59,695 bases of DNA from an uncultured Oscillospiraceae bacterium (GCA_949283785.1 CASDTR010000033.1:1-59695); one strand, 5' to 3'; positions 9,133 through 18,102 are shown, numbered from the stretch's first letter. Program-made: numbers and translations. Notes: generated from the letters alone by a model not told the origin.

Positions 9133-9161
9133 ATTATAGTCTTAAGAAATTGTTTTGTCAA
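9133..9161 (-). promoter_or_regulatory. Promoter of the T-box/alaS operon
   Basis: Perfect sigma-A consensus on the minus strand: TTGACA at 9156-9161, a 17-base spacer, TATAAT at 9133-9138. The -35 box overlaps the stop codon of the upstream penicillin-binding protein gene. Confidence 0.9.
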
Positions 9162-10771
9162 TCTACGCCCGTTTCATAGGCTTCAATTTTTTCGGCTATG
9201 TCCCTGAAAATGGGAGCGCAGTCGGTGGAGCCGCCGTCGCCCTGCTCTTTTAAAATCGCCATTACATATTTCGGGTTGTCCGCAGGATAATATCCCGCAA
9301 ACCATGCGTGATAGACTTCAACTCCGTTTTCGTACCAGCCAGTCTGCGCCGTAGCGGTTTTTCCTCCTGCTGTTGACCCCTCGGGCTTTGCGAGGCTTCC
9401 TCCGCCGTAATCAACGGAATATTTGAGAAAGCCCTTAAGCTGCTCCACGATTTTTTCGTCAAATACGGGTGTAGGCGGCTTCTGCTCCAAAGGGGTAATG
9501 TTCAAGTTTTCGTCGGCAAAGCCCTCCACTATGGTGGGATAACAATAATTGCCTCCCGATGCCACCGTCAAAAAGGCTGCGGCTATCTGTATAGGAGACG
9601 CCATGAGTTGCCCCTGACCAAAGGACAGATTCGCCAATGCTCCCGATGTGCTTATATCGTCAAGGGTCGGCAGATATCCCGCGTCGCTTGACAGGGAACG
9701 GGCTATCTCAACGGATGTGCCGAAGCCCATTTTTTCAGCCGTTTCTAGAATTTTTTCCCTGCCTACCTTCTGAGCCAGTTTTATAAAATAAGTGTTGCAG
9801 GAAAGGGCAAAGCCGCTTTTCATATCCAGTACCCCGTGGCCGTCAAGCTTATGGCAGTGAAAGATAATCCCGTCCACCTCAGTCTCACCCGTACAGTCAT
9901 TGGTAAAATCAGGAGAAATTCCCGCCTCCAGCGCCGCAGCGCACACTACAAGCTTAAAAACCGAACCGACAGAATATTCCGTAAGGGAACGATTTATGAG
10001 AGGTGAATTTTCGTCCTCAAGGTAAGCCTCGATATTATCGGGGTCAAAATTAGGTCTGCTAACCATGGCTCTTATTTTTCCGCTTTCAGCGTCCAGAATA
10101 ACTATGGAGCCTTTATCGAGACCGCCCTCGTCGGCACATTCCTCAGCAATACGCTGTATCCCTTTATCAATGGTCAAAACCAGCCCCGACTTATTATTGT
10201 ACTTATCATACAGCACTTCTCCCTCTCCGCCTGATAAAATCCTACCCAGGGCATCCACATAGTAGGCAACGCTCAGTGTCCCTGAATTTTCAGCAAAATA
10301 TTCGTCGTAGCTTTTTTCGAGTCCCGAAACGCCTTTTCCCGTTCCCGTATCAAGATAGCCGATTGTATGGGAAAGAAGCTGATTCTCCCCGTAGCGAAGA
10401 TAAGGACTCAATGGGATTATCCCCTCGGAGGATTCAATTTTTTCATCGGTTTCAACAAATACCGTTTCGCCTTTTGAAAGGCGCGAAACAAGATCAGCGT
10501 ATTCCTCAGCGCCCAGATAATTTTTCATAACAGCAGCCGATTCACCGACAGGGGCGACTGCCGCCGCATTATATTTTTCCTCGTTTACAAGAAGATTTAA
10601 ATTGCAGTCGTAAATATTCCCCCGCTTCTCGGAAACTTCCAGAACACGGCGGTTATTCTGCTGCGATGCCTGAGCAGTGGGAGAGATTATTATTGTCACA
10701 ATGTTTATACACAAAAATCCCAAAACAAACGCCATGACAGTATACAATACCGCAATTCTTTTATATAGCAT
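9158..10771 (-). CDS. Class B penicillin-binding protein (transpeptidase)
   Basis: Membrane-anchored DD-transpeptidase that cross-links peptidoglycan. One N-terminal membrane helix (about residues 7-30) precedes a PBP dimerisation region and the transpeptidase domain. The active-site motifs are Ser270-V-F-Lys273 (SxxK), Ser324-C-Asn326 (SxN) and a KTA triad in GGKTATAQTG near residue 470 in place of the usual KTG. The protein is 537 residues, short for a PBP2 or SpoVD. No division or rod genes lie beside it, so its role in division, elongation or sporulation is unresolved. Confidence 0.9.
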   Translation of the reverse strand: MLYKRIAVLYTVMAFVLGFLCINIVTIIISPTAQASQQNNRRVLEVSEKRGNIYDCNLNLLVNEEKYNAAAVAPVGESAAVMKNYLGAEEYADLVSRLSKGETVFVETDEKIESSEGIIPLSPYLRYGENQLLSHTIGYLDTGTGKGVSGLEKSYDEYFAENSGTLSVAYYVDALGRILSGGEGEVLYDKYNNKSGLVLTIDKGIQRIAEECADEGGLDKGSIVILDAESGKIRAMVSRPNFDPDNIEAYLEDENSPLINRSLTEYSVGSVFKLVVCAAALEAGISPDFTNDCTGETEVDGIIFHCHKLDGHGVLDMKSGFALSCNTYFIKLAQKVGREKILETAEKMGFGTSVEIARSLSSDAGYLPTLDDISTSGALANLSFGQGQLMASPIQIAAAFLTVASGGNYCYPTIVEGFADENLNITPLEQKPPTPVFDEKIVEQLKGFLKYSVDYGGGSLAKPEGSTAGGKTATAQTGWYENGVEVYHAWFAGYYPADNPKYVMAILKEQGDGGSTDCAPIFRDIAEKIEAYETGVD

Positions 10772-10819
10772 AATAAATCACCGGTTATAGTATTGGCATC
10801 GTAAAGTGATTTAAACGAA

Positions 10820-10843
10820 AAACCGCCCCTTTCGGAGCGGTTT
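10820..10843 (-). terminator. Intrinsic terminator after the GPH symporter gene
   Basis: Minus strand AAACCGCTCC-GAAAG-GGGCGGTTT forms a stem with one G-U pair, followed by TTTTC. The wobble is stable only on the minus strand, which assigns the direction. Confidence 0.8.
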
Positions 10844-10863
10844 GATTATTTGCGATTTATTGC

Positions 10864-12381
10864 TTATTCTTTTTCGCCTCTGCGCTTTACAAGTTCATCC
10901 AGCATTCTGTCATGCTCTTTATCGCTGAGAGCATATTTAAGAGTGGGAATTGCAGAGAGAAGCATTCCTATGCCGATCGGAACGGAGAGAAGGAAGAACA
11001 TCGCCGCAGCATATTCTCCGCCGTTATAAGTAATAAAGCTTTCTCCCTCGGTAAGACGCTGGTTCATAACCTCTATATTATTTTCCGAAAACTGAACCGC
11101 ACCGTAGACAAGTGACTGTATAAGAATGGCTATACCGCCTGAAAGCTTTGTGATAAAGCTTTGACCTGAGAAAAATACACCGTCGGGTCTTAATCCGCTG
11201 TGATATTCCTCGTAATCGACACAATCTGCAATCATTACGGACTGAAGCACGTTGATGCCGCCCATGGAAGCGCTGGCAAGGAGGAACGCAAGTCCCGTAA
11301 GCAGAGACCAACCGATAGGCGTTACATCTCCGCCCGCAAGCTTATATATGATATAGATTGCAAAGAACGGGAAAGCTCCGCCGATCGAGAAGAAATTGTA
11401 AAGAGTCTTGTTTTCAAATTTTTTGATAAGGGTGGGAGTGATTCCCATGGCCACAAACTGTCCCGCAAAAATGCTCACGGCCACAATCGCAATATTTATA
11501 AGCATCGTAACGTTGAGTCCGTCATCGGTAATGATATTCATGATGTTTCCGTTTGCATAGTAATATGTAACAAAGGACATGGCCACAAGCATGAGTATCT
11601 GAATGGGGCTTCTCAAAATACCTGAAACGAGAATCTGACGGAAGGGCTTGCACTGCCACATAAGCTTAAAGCTCTCTTTGATCGTACGATGCTCTTCGGA
11701 GGGCTCTACCCTTTCCTTGGTGCCGAGACCCGCAAATTCAAATAGGATCGTTGAACCGACGGTGAGCACCGATACTGCAATCAAAAAGCCGTACTGGTTT
11801 GCCTTTGAAACGTCCATACCCGAATCTATAAAATACTGACCGATAGCCTGAGCAACCTGCACTACCAGAACACCGAGTCCGCCGATGCCTGCAAAAATCC
11901 TGGCAAGGCCGAGCAGCTTTGAACGGTCGTGCTCATCCTCAGTCATAAGTGAGGTAAGGCCCCAGAGCGGAATATCGCAAACGGTGAAGAGCATACCCCA
12001 AAGAATATAGGATACGGCCGCCCACGCGATAATAAGAACTTTACCTGCATCGGAAGCCTGATTATAGTTTCCGTTTACGAAAGTCAAAATAGTAATAGCT
12101 CCGATAATTACGGGAGCAAAGATAAGATATGGACGGCATTTGCCCCATTTACTGTGAGTACGGTCAACAATAACGCCCATCATTGGGTCGTTGATCGCAT
12201 CCCATACTCTTGCAATTGCCACAATCCATCCGATAGCAACCACGGGAAGATATATGACATATTGCAGATAATAACCAACCAGGCCTGTTGTAACAACATT
12301 ATAAATGATGTTCTGACCCACCATACCCGCAAGATACGAATTACGCTCTTTAGCGGTATATGTTCTTACCGTTTTTTGCAT
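10864..12381 (-). CDS. GPH-family sugar:cation symporter (MFS)
   Basis: A 505-residue transporter with about 12 hydrophobic segments. It resembles the glycoside-pentoside-hexuronide:cation symporters (MelB/XynP/YicJ group). The early segment GYYLQYVIYLPVVAIGW and the loop DAINDPMMGVIVDRTHSKWG (about residues 62-81), with its conserved Asp and RT(H)SKWG, are family hallmarks for cation-coupled uptake. The substrate is unknown. A nearby GH3 enzyme could feed or use it, but it is not in the same operon. It is a single-gene unit with its own promoter and terminator. Confidence 0.88.
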   Translation of the reverse strand: MQKTVRTYTAKERNSYLAGMVGQNIIYNVVTTGLVGYYLQYVIYLPVVAIGWIVAIARVWDAINDPMMGVIVDRTHSKWGKCRPYLIFAPVIIGAITILTFVNGNYNQASDAGKVLIIAWAAVSYILWGMLFTVCDIPLWGLTSLMTEDEHDRSKLLGLARIFAGIGGLGVLVVQVAQAIGQYFIDSGMDVSKANQYGFLIAVSVLTVGSTILFEFAGLGTKERVEPSEEHRTIKESFKLMWQCKPFRQILVSGILRSPIQILMLVAMSFVTYYYANGNIMNIITDDGLNVTMLINIAIVAVSIFAGQFVAMGITPTLIKKFENKTLYNFFSIGGAFPFFAIYIIYKLAGGDVTPIGWSLLTGLAFLLASASMGGINVLQSVMIADCVDYEEYHSGLRPDGVFFSGQSFITKLSGGIAILIQSLVYGAVQFSENNIEVMNQRLTEGESFITYNGGEYAAAMFFLLSVPIGIGMLLSAIPTLKYALSDKEHDRMLDELVKRRGEKE

Positions 12382-12407
12382 ATTTTATGCCTCCTTTTAT
12401 AGGAGTA

Positions 12408-12436
12408 ATTATACAAAAATCTCTATATAAAGTCAA
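12408..12436 (-). promoter_or_regulatory. Promoter of the GPH symporter gene
   Basis: TTGACT at 12431-12436, a 17-base spacer, and TATAAT at 12408-12413 on the minus strand, about 27 bases before the start codon, with GGAGG between. Confidence 0.88.
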
Positions 12437-12662
12437 TAAAATATGTATTGAATTTGTTTAATATGCGGCAAAACCGATAATTTTTTGATAATTCGAAGAC
12501 TATACGCAAATTTATCGAAAACGGTTATCACGGATAAAAATATATTTAAATGCACAGATCTGCTTTAGGGCAAAACCTCCCCAAAGCAGCTTTTTATATT
12601 TGCTGATTCTTATTCTTTTCCGATCTTTCAGGTGCAGTCCTCTGAGAACTATGACAACCGCA
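12437..12662. other. Intergenic stretch with an operator-like site and a terminator-like hairpin
   Basis: Between azlD and the symporter promoter. It holds a sequence near 12513-12531 that resembles LacI-family or catabolite-response operators (GAAAACGGTTATCA), flanked by TTTATC and GGATAAA arms. It also holds a hairpin with arms CTGCTTT (12560-12566) and AAAGCAG (12583-12589). The hairpin pairs better on the minus strand (G-U in place of A-C), which suits azlCD termination, but the U-run CTTTTTATATTT is on the plus strand. No convincing gene lies here. Confidence 0.4.
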
Positions 12663-12989
12663 TTAAAACACAAACTGTATCAAAACCATGTACAGCGCCG
12701 TGGAAACAGCTATGCTCAGCAGGCTGTTTCTTTTTTTCCAATGAAGCAGTGCAGCCAAAGCTACACAGACAATTTCGGGAATACCATAGGGATACTTTAA
12801 AAAAGAAACTCCCGAAAAACAGCTCACAACTAAAAGTCCAACCGCCGCAAAGGGTAAAATCTTTCCGATGTATACTATAAAATCGGGAATTTTTCTGTCC
12901 TTCGGAAAAATCACAAAGGGCAGAAACCTTGTTACGGCAGTGGCGACAGCCAAAGCCGCAACTATTAAAAATATATCCTTGTTATCCAT
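12663..12989 (-). CDS. azlD: AzlD-like branched-chain amino acid exporter small subunit
   Basis: A 108-residue hydrophobic protein with about four membrane segments and the AzlD-type text VTRFLPFVIF near residue 20. With AzlC it forms an exporter of branched-chain amino acids in related bacteria. I chose the ATG at 12987-12989 (MDNKDIF), which overlaps the azlC end by 8 nt. A longer frame to 13058 would intrude into azlC and looks spurious. Confidence 0.85.
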   Translation of the reverse strand: MDNKDIFLIVAALAVATAVTRFLPFVIFPKDRKIPDFIVYIGKILPFAAVGLLVVSCFSGVSFLKYPYGIPEIVCVALAALLHWKKRNSLLSIAVSTALYMVLIQFVF

Positions 12990-13704
12990 TGCGGCTCCCT
13001 CTCTCTTTATGGGCTTCTCTTTTCTTTGCGAAATACAAAACGATGCACACCGCCGCAATCACCGCCATGGAAATCGGAATGAAAATTTCGGAACCGAAAA
13101 TCAAAAGGCATAAAGCCGACGCAGAAATCCCGAGAACCGCCCCCGTATGCTCTTTTGTGCTCCTCCACTGCTCTACGAATATAACCGTAAAGAGGGCCGT
13201 CAAAGCAAAATCTATTCCCGAAGTATCAAATGGGATAAACTCCCCCAGGAAAGCCCCTGCGGCAGTTCCGCAAATCCAGTAAAGATGATTTGCGAAAGTT
13301 ATCCAAAAATAAACCTTTGAAGCGCTCTGATTTTTCGGCACATCTAGGGAACAGACAACCGAAAAAGTCTCATCCGTAAGCCCTGCTATGAGATATGGCT
13401 TTACCTTGCCTGTTTCGGCGTATTTGCCCAGCATTGAAATCCCGTAAAAAATATGCCGAGCGTTTACCATCAGCCCCATTAAAAATGCGGTGAGGGGCGA
13501 AGATGCCGCAGTGAGCAGATTTACCCCTACATACTGCAAGCTTCCCGCATAGACAAATACGCTCATGGCAACCGCCCACCAGGGCGAAAAGCCCGAAACG
13601 CTCATAAGCACGCCGTAGGCCGCTCCCAGAAACAGATATCCTGTCATAACAGGAACCGTCTTATAAAAGACAAATTTTAAAATTTCCGCGGTTTCCTTTT
13701 TCAT
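12982..13704 (-). CDS. azlC: AzlC-family branched-chain amino acid exporter permease
   Basis: A 240-residue permease with AzlC hallmarks: TGYLFLGAAYGVLMS near residue 20, FVYAGSLQYVGVNLL near residue 50 and the segment MVNARHIFYGISML near residue 80. It is paired and overlapped with azlD, the standard two-gene arrangement. Substrate assignment to leucine, isoleucine or valine rests on family knowledge. ATG at 13702-13704 has AAAGGGAGAGG upstream. Confidence 0.92.
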   Translation of the reverse strand: MKKETAEILKFVFYKTVPVMTGYLFLGAAYGVLMSVSGFSPWWAVAMSVFVYAGSLQYVGVNLLTAASSPLTAFLMGLMVNARHIFYGISMLGKYAETGKVKPYLIAGLTDETFSVVCSLDVPKNQSASKVYFWITFANHLYWICGTAAGAFLGEFIPFDTSGIDFALTALFTVIFVEQWRSTKEHTGAVLGISASALCLLIFGSEIFIPISMAVIAAVCIVLYFAKKREAHKERGSRNG

Positions 13705-13745
13705 TTGCCTCTCCCTTTCATTTTATTCCGATTCAAACGACAGCT

Positions 13746-14468
13746 TCATCTCTCGTTATCGTACAAAACCCCGCCTTTCAGGCTTCCTTTGAGAAATTTT
13801 GCGGATATCCTCTTTGCTTCGTCATCGGAAGCAAGGGAAAACTCTTTTTTGAAATACTCTGCCGCCAATGCTTTCTTTCCGTGACCCGCGGCCAGCGTAA
13901 GAGGATAATCCCTAACGGCTTCAAGGGGCACAAATGCAAGGGGCGCATCCTTAAACTTGCCCGCTACTCCCTTTCGCACCGTATTGACGACGGAGAACGC
14001 CTTTTCATGCGACGGCGTCAGCATCCCGTTTTGCTCGATAAAATCGGCTTCCCCTGAACTTTCCTTTAAATACCGCAAAAGAGATACCTGAGTGCAGAAC
14101 TTTTTCTCCGTCCCGCCTTTTTCGTACACAAGGGAGTTTTTAATGAGAAATGAAAGGCAGTAATCGGTTTTAAGGGAAAGGCACACGTCGATTCCGCCGT
14201 AGCCGCGCCTGTGAACATAAAGTCCGCCGAAGTTATCCGCCTGCCGCTCAGCCGCTTTCGGACTTTTAAAGCCATGAGTGTTTTCATCCTCGAATTTCCC
14301 CTCGGCGTAATAATATGCCTCAACCAGAAGGGGCTCTGTAATGAGATTGCCGACCTCTATTATATACCTTTTAAGAATGAGGCCTCCGATTTTCTGCAAA
14401 AGCTCAATCTGCCTTCCTTCGTCATATTCACTTTCAAGGGCTTTAACCCGATTTTTAAGCTCTTCCAT
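13746..14468 (-). CDS. Protein of unknown function, faintly like alkylpurine DNA glycosylases
   Basis: Not confidently recognised. The 240-residue product has a charged N-terminal helix (residues 1-25, coiled-coil-like), then LLVEAYYYAEGKFEDENTHG near residues 45-65. Its layout (LL.EAYY, a Thr/Ser-His-Gly, then a Tyr-rich GGLYVHRRGYGGIDVCLS) recalls 3-methyladenine DNA glycosylases of the AAG type, but the similarity is by eye only. The start is the ATG at 14466-14468, because AGGTG sits 8 bases before it. A GTG at 14519 lacks a ribosome site. The gene lies between azlC and GH3 without an obvious functional link. Confidence 0.6.
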   Translation of the reverse strand: MEELKNRVKALESEYDEGRQIELLQKIGGLILKRYIIEVGNLITEPLLVEAYYYAEGKFEDENTHGFKSPKAAERQADNFGGLYVHRRGYGGIDVCLSLKTDYCLSFLIKNSLVYEKGGTEKKFCTQVSLLRYLKESSGEADFIEQNGMLTPSHEKAFSVVNTVRKGVAGKFKDAPLAFVPLEAVRDYPLTLAAGHGKKALAAEYFKKEFSLASDDEAKRISAKFLKGSLKGGVLYDNER

Positions 14469-14524
14469 TTTAGTTTCACCTATATTGAATTCGTCCCGTA
14501 TCCGATTGCGCGAAAACACAGGTA

Positions 14525-14558
14525 CGGACCGCCGCAGTTAAAGTTTTACGGCGGTCCG
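14525..14558. repeat. Perfect 10-bp intergenic inverted repeat
   Basis: CGGACCGCCG (14525-14534) and CGGCGGTCCG (14549-14558) pair perfectly around a 14-base loop between the GH3 stop and the next gene. No T-run follows on the minus strand, so it may be a processing or partial-termination hairpin rather than a classical terminator. Confidence 0.65.
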
Positions 14559-14583
14559 ACGCAATGTAATCGAGTATTTTCAG

Positions 14584-16656
14584 TTACCGCTGAGCGGTGC
14601 AGGTAAGCTTTTCGGCCTTTTCGCTGTCCTCACCCACAAAGAAATTATATGATTTCTCGTAATACCAGCCCTTACTTTCTTCGCTGTAAAAACGCAGATC
14701 CTCTTTTTCCACCTGTACGGTTATATCGGCAGCTTCTCCTGCGCGCAGAAGCACCTTTTTAAATCCTTTAAGCTGCTTTACGGGATGATCGCCCTCTGCC
14801 GCTCCCGCATACACCTGCACAACGGTTTTGCCGTCGGTTTTTCCGATGTTTTTCACCTTTACGGTGGCACTGATAAATTTATCGTCCTGAGAGACTCTCA
14901 AATCCGAATACTCAAACTCAGTGTACGAGAGCCCGAAGCCGAATGGGTACGCCGCTTTCTTCTTCTCCTTATCAAGAAGGGTGTAGCCGTGATAGTATCC
15001 GTAGGTGATGTCGTCGCGGTTATCGCCGGGGAAAAGAAAGTCGGGGTAATCCTCTTCACTTTTCGCCATGGTAAAGGGCAGGTGTCCCGAGGGATTCACT
15101 TTTCCGGTAAGGATATCCGCAAGGGCGTTTCCTCCCTCCATACCGCTGTAAAAGCTCTCAAGTATGGCGTCGGCCTTGTCCTTCCACTCCTCGATTATGT
15201 ACGCGCTGCCGCCGATTATATTTACAACTGTCTTTCTGCTCATGGCGCAGACCTTATGTATAAGCTCCACCTCGTCGGCGGGGATTCGCAGGGAATATCT
15301 GTCTCCGCCGAACATCATCTTCGCGGCGCCGTCCTTATGGGACAGATTGATGAGATTTTCGCCTTCCTGACGGAAATCGCTGCCGACGCACACCACGGCC
15401 ACGTCGCACATTGCAACTTCCGCTTTGTGCTTTTCTATATTCCTGCCGCTGAGACACACAACGTTTTCTTCACCGAGGGCGTTTTTAAGTCCCTCGTAAG
15501 GCGTTACCGTATAGGGGCTCGCGACGCTGCTGCTGCCGTGGTCGCCCACATTCTTTTTATTTGCATATCTTCCGATTACGGCGACTTTAACTTTCTTTTT
15601 AAGGGGAAGCACGCCGTCGTTTTTAAGTAGCACCGCGCTCTCCCTTGCGGATTCATGGGCAAGGTATGTGTGTTCGTTGCAGGCTATAATGGTTTTCGGA
15701 TATTTCTTCATGGACGGGGTTATTGTGATAAGTCCCGCCAAAATATGCTCAACGGCTCTGTCGATATCATTTTCACTTATATCGTCCTTTTCGAGAGCGC
15801 TTTTAAGGCAGGCGTATTTGTTTGTGGCGGGCATTTCGATGTCAAGTCCCGCCTTTAAAGATTTCGGTCCGTCGTAAACGCCGAAAATAAAATCGGAAAT
15901 GGTAAAGCCCTTAAAATTCCACTCCTTTCTGAGAACCTCGGTCAAAAGGTATTCGCTCTCGCAGCAGTGCTTTCCCCTTACTTTATTATAAGCTCCCATT
16001 ACGGACATGGCTCCGGCCTCTATGCATTTTCTGAAATGATAGAGATAAACCTCCTGCATGGTCTTTTCGTCGGCTGAAACGTCCACGGAAAACCTGAGAT
16101 TTTCTATGCTGTTGCAGGCAAAATGCTTTATGCAGGCGATAACGCCCTCATCCTGTACGGCTTTTACAAGGGCCGTTCCCATTCTCGCCTGAAGGTACTG
16201 GTCCTCGCCGTAGCTTTCCTGAGCTCTGCCCCAGCGGGGATTTCTGAGAAGATTGATGCACACGCCGCCGAAATAGTTGCCGCCACCCGCTATTATCTCT
16301 TTGGCCATGGCTTCGCCGATTTTGTACTCCAGCTCGTCGTTAAAGCTCGCCGCCCTGGCCATGGATACGGGAAAACAGGTGCTGTTTCCCATCACCACGC
16401 CTCTGGGACCGTCGGAAAAGGCAACTGCGGGTACCCCCAGCCTTTTTACGGGTCGGGTTTTATAGGGCAGGTAATTGTATTTTTGTCCCTTAGTGAGAAG
16501 TCCGTAAGCGCTCACTAAGAGAAAAGTACGGCTGCCCGAAAGCATACCTATTTTTTCCGAAAGGGTCATCTCCTCCCTGAGCTTTGCGCAGACGTCTGAA
16601 AGCACCTTGTTGCAGGGGTTCTCCCTGTAAAGTGCCGCAGCTTTTTTGAAATCCAT
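14584..16656 (-). CDS. Glycoside hydrolase family 3 (beta-glucosidase type)
   Basis: Retaining exo-glycosidase of 690 residues. The N-terminal barrel contains AFSDGPRGVV (about residue 80), NLLRNPRWGRAQESYGED (residues 135-152) and the nucleophile Asp255 in FTISDF. The second alpha/beta domain begins near residue 340 (AVLLKNDGVLPL), and a fibronectin III-like domain closes the protein. It lacks a signal peptide, so it acts on imported oligosaccharides in the cytoplasm. The exact sugar (glucose, xylose or other) is not determined. It has its own promoter. Confidence 0.93.
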   Translation of the reverse strand: MDFKKAAALYRENPCNKVLSDVCAKLREEMTLSEKIGMLSGSRTFLLVSAYGLLTKGQKYNYLPYKTRPVKRLGVPAVAFSDGPRGVVMGNSTCFPVSMARAASFNDELEYKIGEAMAKEIIAGGGNYFGGVCINLLRNPRWGRAQESYGEDQYLQARMGTALVKAVQDEGVIACIKHFACNSIENLRFSVDVSADEKTMQEVYLYHFRKCIEAGAMSVMGAYNKVRGKHCCESEYLLTEVLRKEWNFKGFTISDFIFGVYDGPKSLKAGLDIEMPATNKYACLKSALEKDDISENDIDRAVEHILAGLITITPSMKKYPKTIIACNEHTYLAHESARESAVLLKNDGVLPLKKKVKVAVIGRYANKKNVGDHGSSSVASPYTVTPYEGLKNALGEENVVCLSGRNIEKHKAEVAMCDVAVVCVGSDFRQEGENLINLSHKDGAAKMMFGGDRYSLRIPADEVELIHKVCAMSRKTVVNIIGGSAYIIEEWKDKADAILESFYSGMEGGNALADILTGKVNPSGHLPFTMAKSEEDYPDFLFPGDNRDDITYGYYHGYTLLDKEKKKAAYPFGFGLSYTEFEYSDLRVSQDDKFISATVKVKNIGKTDGKTVVQVYAGAAEGDHPVKQLKGFKKVLLRAGEAADITVQVEKEDLRFYSEESKGWYYEKSYNFFVGEDSEKAEKLTCTAQR

Positions 16657-16740
16657 TTTTCTCCTCCTTTTTATCTTAAATAAAAAAACATATCGGGAAT
16701 AAATAAATTTGCTTTTCAGTTTTCAAAACCCTATGTAAAT

Positions 16741-16769
16741 AATATATAATAATGAAATACGTTAGTCAA
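16741..16769 (-). promoter_or_regulatory. Promoter of the GH3 gene
   Basis: TTGACT at 16764-16769, a 17-base spacer and TATATT at 16741-16746 on the minus strand. It gives a leader of roughly 80 bases before the GH3 start. Confidence 0.8.
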
Positions 16770-16811
16770 TTGTTATTGTGCAAGTATTTGAATTTACGGC
16801 GAAAATATAAA

Positions 16812-16842
16812 AAACCGCTCTCCCAAAACGGAAAAACGGTTT
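16812..16842 (-). terminator. Second terminator-like hairpin, related in sequence to the tsf terminator
   Basis: On the minus strand AAACCG...CGGTTT pairs over 13 positions with several G-U pairs and is followed by TTTTTTAT. It shares the AACCGCTCTCCC arm with the hairpin at 17043-17070. The 200 bases between the two hold no gene I can support. Confidence 0.7.
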
Positions 16843-17042
16843 CTGATTATTGATAAAGTTGTTTTGTGCCGAAACATTTTTCGAATTGCTGTTTTGCATA
16901 ATTTATGTGAAACATGGTAAATGGCAGGAACAGCGAAATTTCAGTTTTCTGATACAACGCCTCTGTCAAAACTGCGTTTTGACATCTCCATTTTCACAAG
17001 GGAGCCGAGTTCTATGCCGTTTTTTGGGCTTTTGACAGTAAA

Positions 17043-17070
17043 AAACCGCTCTCCCGAAGGAAAGCGGTTT
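17043..17070 (-). terminator. Intrinsic terminator of rpsB-tsf
   Basis: On the minus strand AAACCGCTTTCC-TTCG-GGAGAGCGGTTT makes a 12-bp stem with a UUCG tetraloop, followed by a T-run. It lies about 40 bases after the tsf stop. Confidence 0.92.
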
Positions 17071-17107
17071 GATATTATCTGTTAAGTTTAAGCGGATAAG
17101 CCTGAAA

Positions 17108-18028
17108 TCAGCCCATCATGCTGGCAACTTCCTCAGCGAAGTTGTCCTCTCTCTTCTGGAGGCCTTCGCCCTTGGCGTATCTTGTAAAGCCTGTTACCTT
17201 GATGTCGGCGCCGATTTCCTTGGCAACCTTCTCAACGTACTTGGCAACAGTGTAGTCGCCGTCCTTGACGAACTGCTGATCCATGAGGCAGTTCTCCTTG
17301 TAGAACTTGCCGATTCTGCCCATAACGATCTTCTCGATAACGTTGGCGGGCTTATTCTTATTCTTCTCATCCTCAGCAAGCTGAGCTGTGAGGATGCTCT
17401 TCTCATGGTCGATAACCTCTGCGGGTACGCTTGCCTCGTCAAGATACTCGGGGCTCATGGCTGCAACCTGCATTGCAACATCCTTACCCATAGCCTTGAA
17501 AGCGTCGCTGTCGGCAGCGTCTGTGTCGAACTGAACCATAACGCCGACGGATCCGCCGCCGTGGATGTAAGTTGCAACTGTTCCCTCAACTCTTACAAAA
17601 CGGCGAACCTTCATGTTCTCGCCGATTGAAAGGATCTTGTCCTGAAGATTCTCCTGAACGGTTCTGTCCGTGCCGTAAAGCTTGCACTGAAGAAGAGCCT
17701 CAACGTCTGCGGGATTTGCCTCAACGATTGTCTTGGCAATGTCGGAAACGAGAGCCTGGAACTCGTCGTTCTTTGCAACAAAGTCTGTCTCGGAGTTAAC
17801 CTCAACGAGTACGCCGACCTTCTTCTCCTCGTCGTTGTATGCGAGAACTACGCCCTCAGCAGCGATTCTGCTTGCCTTCTTTGTAGCGGCAGCGAGTCCC
17901 TTTTCTCTGAGGATATCAATTGCCTTGTCCATGTCGCCGTTTGCCTCAGTCAGAGCTGATTTGCAGGCCATCATGCCAACGCCTGTCTTTTCACGAAGCG
18001 CCTTTACGTCCTGAGCTGTAAATGCCAT
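17108..18028 (-). CDS. tsf: Elongation factor Ts
   Basis: Guanine-nucleotide exchange factor for EF-Tu. The N-terminal UBA-like domain (MAFTAQDVKALREKTGVGMM) is followed by TDFVAKNDEF near residue 80, the family signature. The 306-residue length is normal. I start at the ATG at 18026-18028 after GGAGGAAT; the upstream frame extension is not translated. It lies 74 bases after rpsB, the conserved ribosomal pair. Confidence 0.98.
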   Translation of the reverse strand: MAFTAQDVKALREKTGVGMMACKSALTEANGDMDKAIDILREKGLAAATKKASRIAAEGVVLAYNDEEKKVGVLVEVNSETDFVAKNDEFQALVSDIAKTIVEANPADVEALLQCKLYGTDRTVQENLQDKILSIGENMKVRRFVRVEGTVATYIHGGGSVGVMVQFDTDAADSDAFKAMGKDVAMQVAAMSPEYLDEASVPAEVIDHEKSILTAQLAEDEKNKNKPANVIEKIVMGRIGKFYKENCLMDQQFVKDGDYTVAKYVEKVAKEIGADIKVTGFTRYAKGEGLQKREDNFAEEVASMMG

Positions 18029-18102
18029 TTTTATTCCTCCAAACATTTTTTGTGAAAATGCCCGGGCGTTACACACGGGCATTTGAAAATTTTTATTATT
18101 GA

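Noticed and set aside
16850-17035. 61-residue plus-strand frame between GH3 and tsf
   Set aside because: No ribosome site and no recognisable composition; the stretch lies between two terminators of the other strand.
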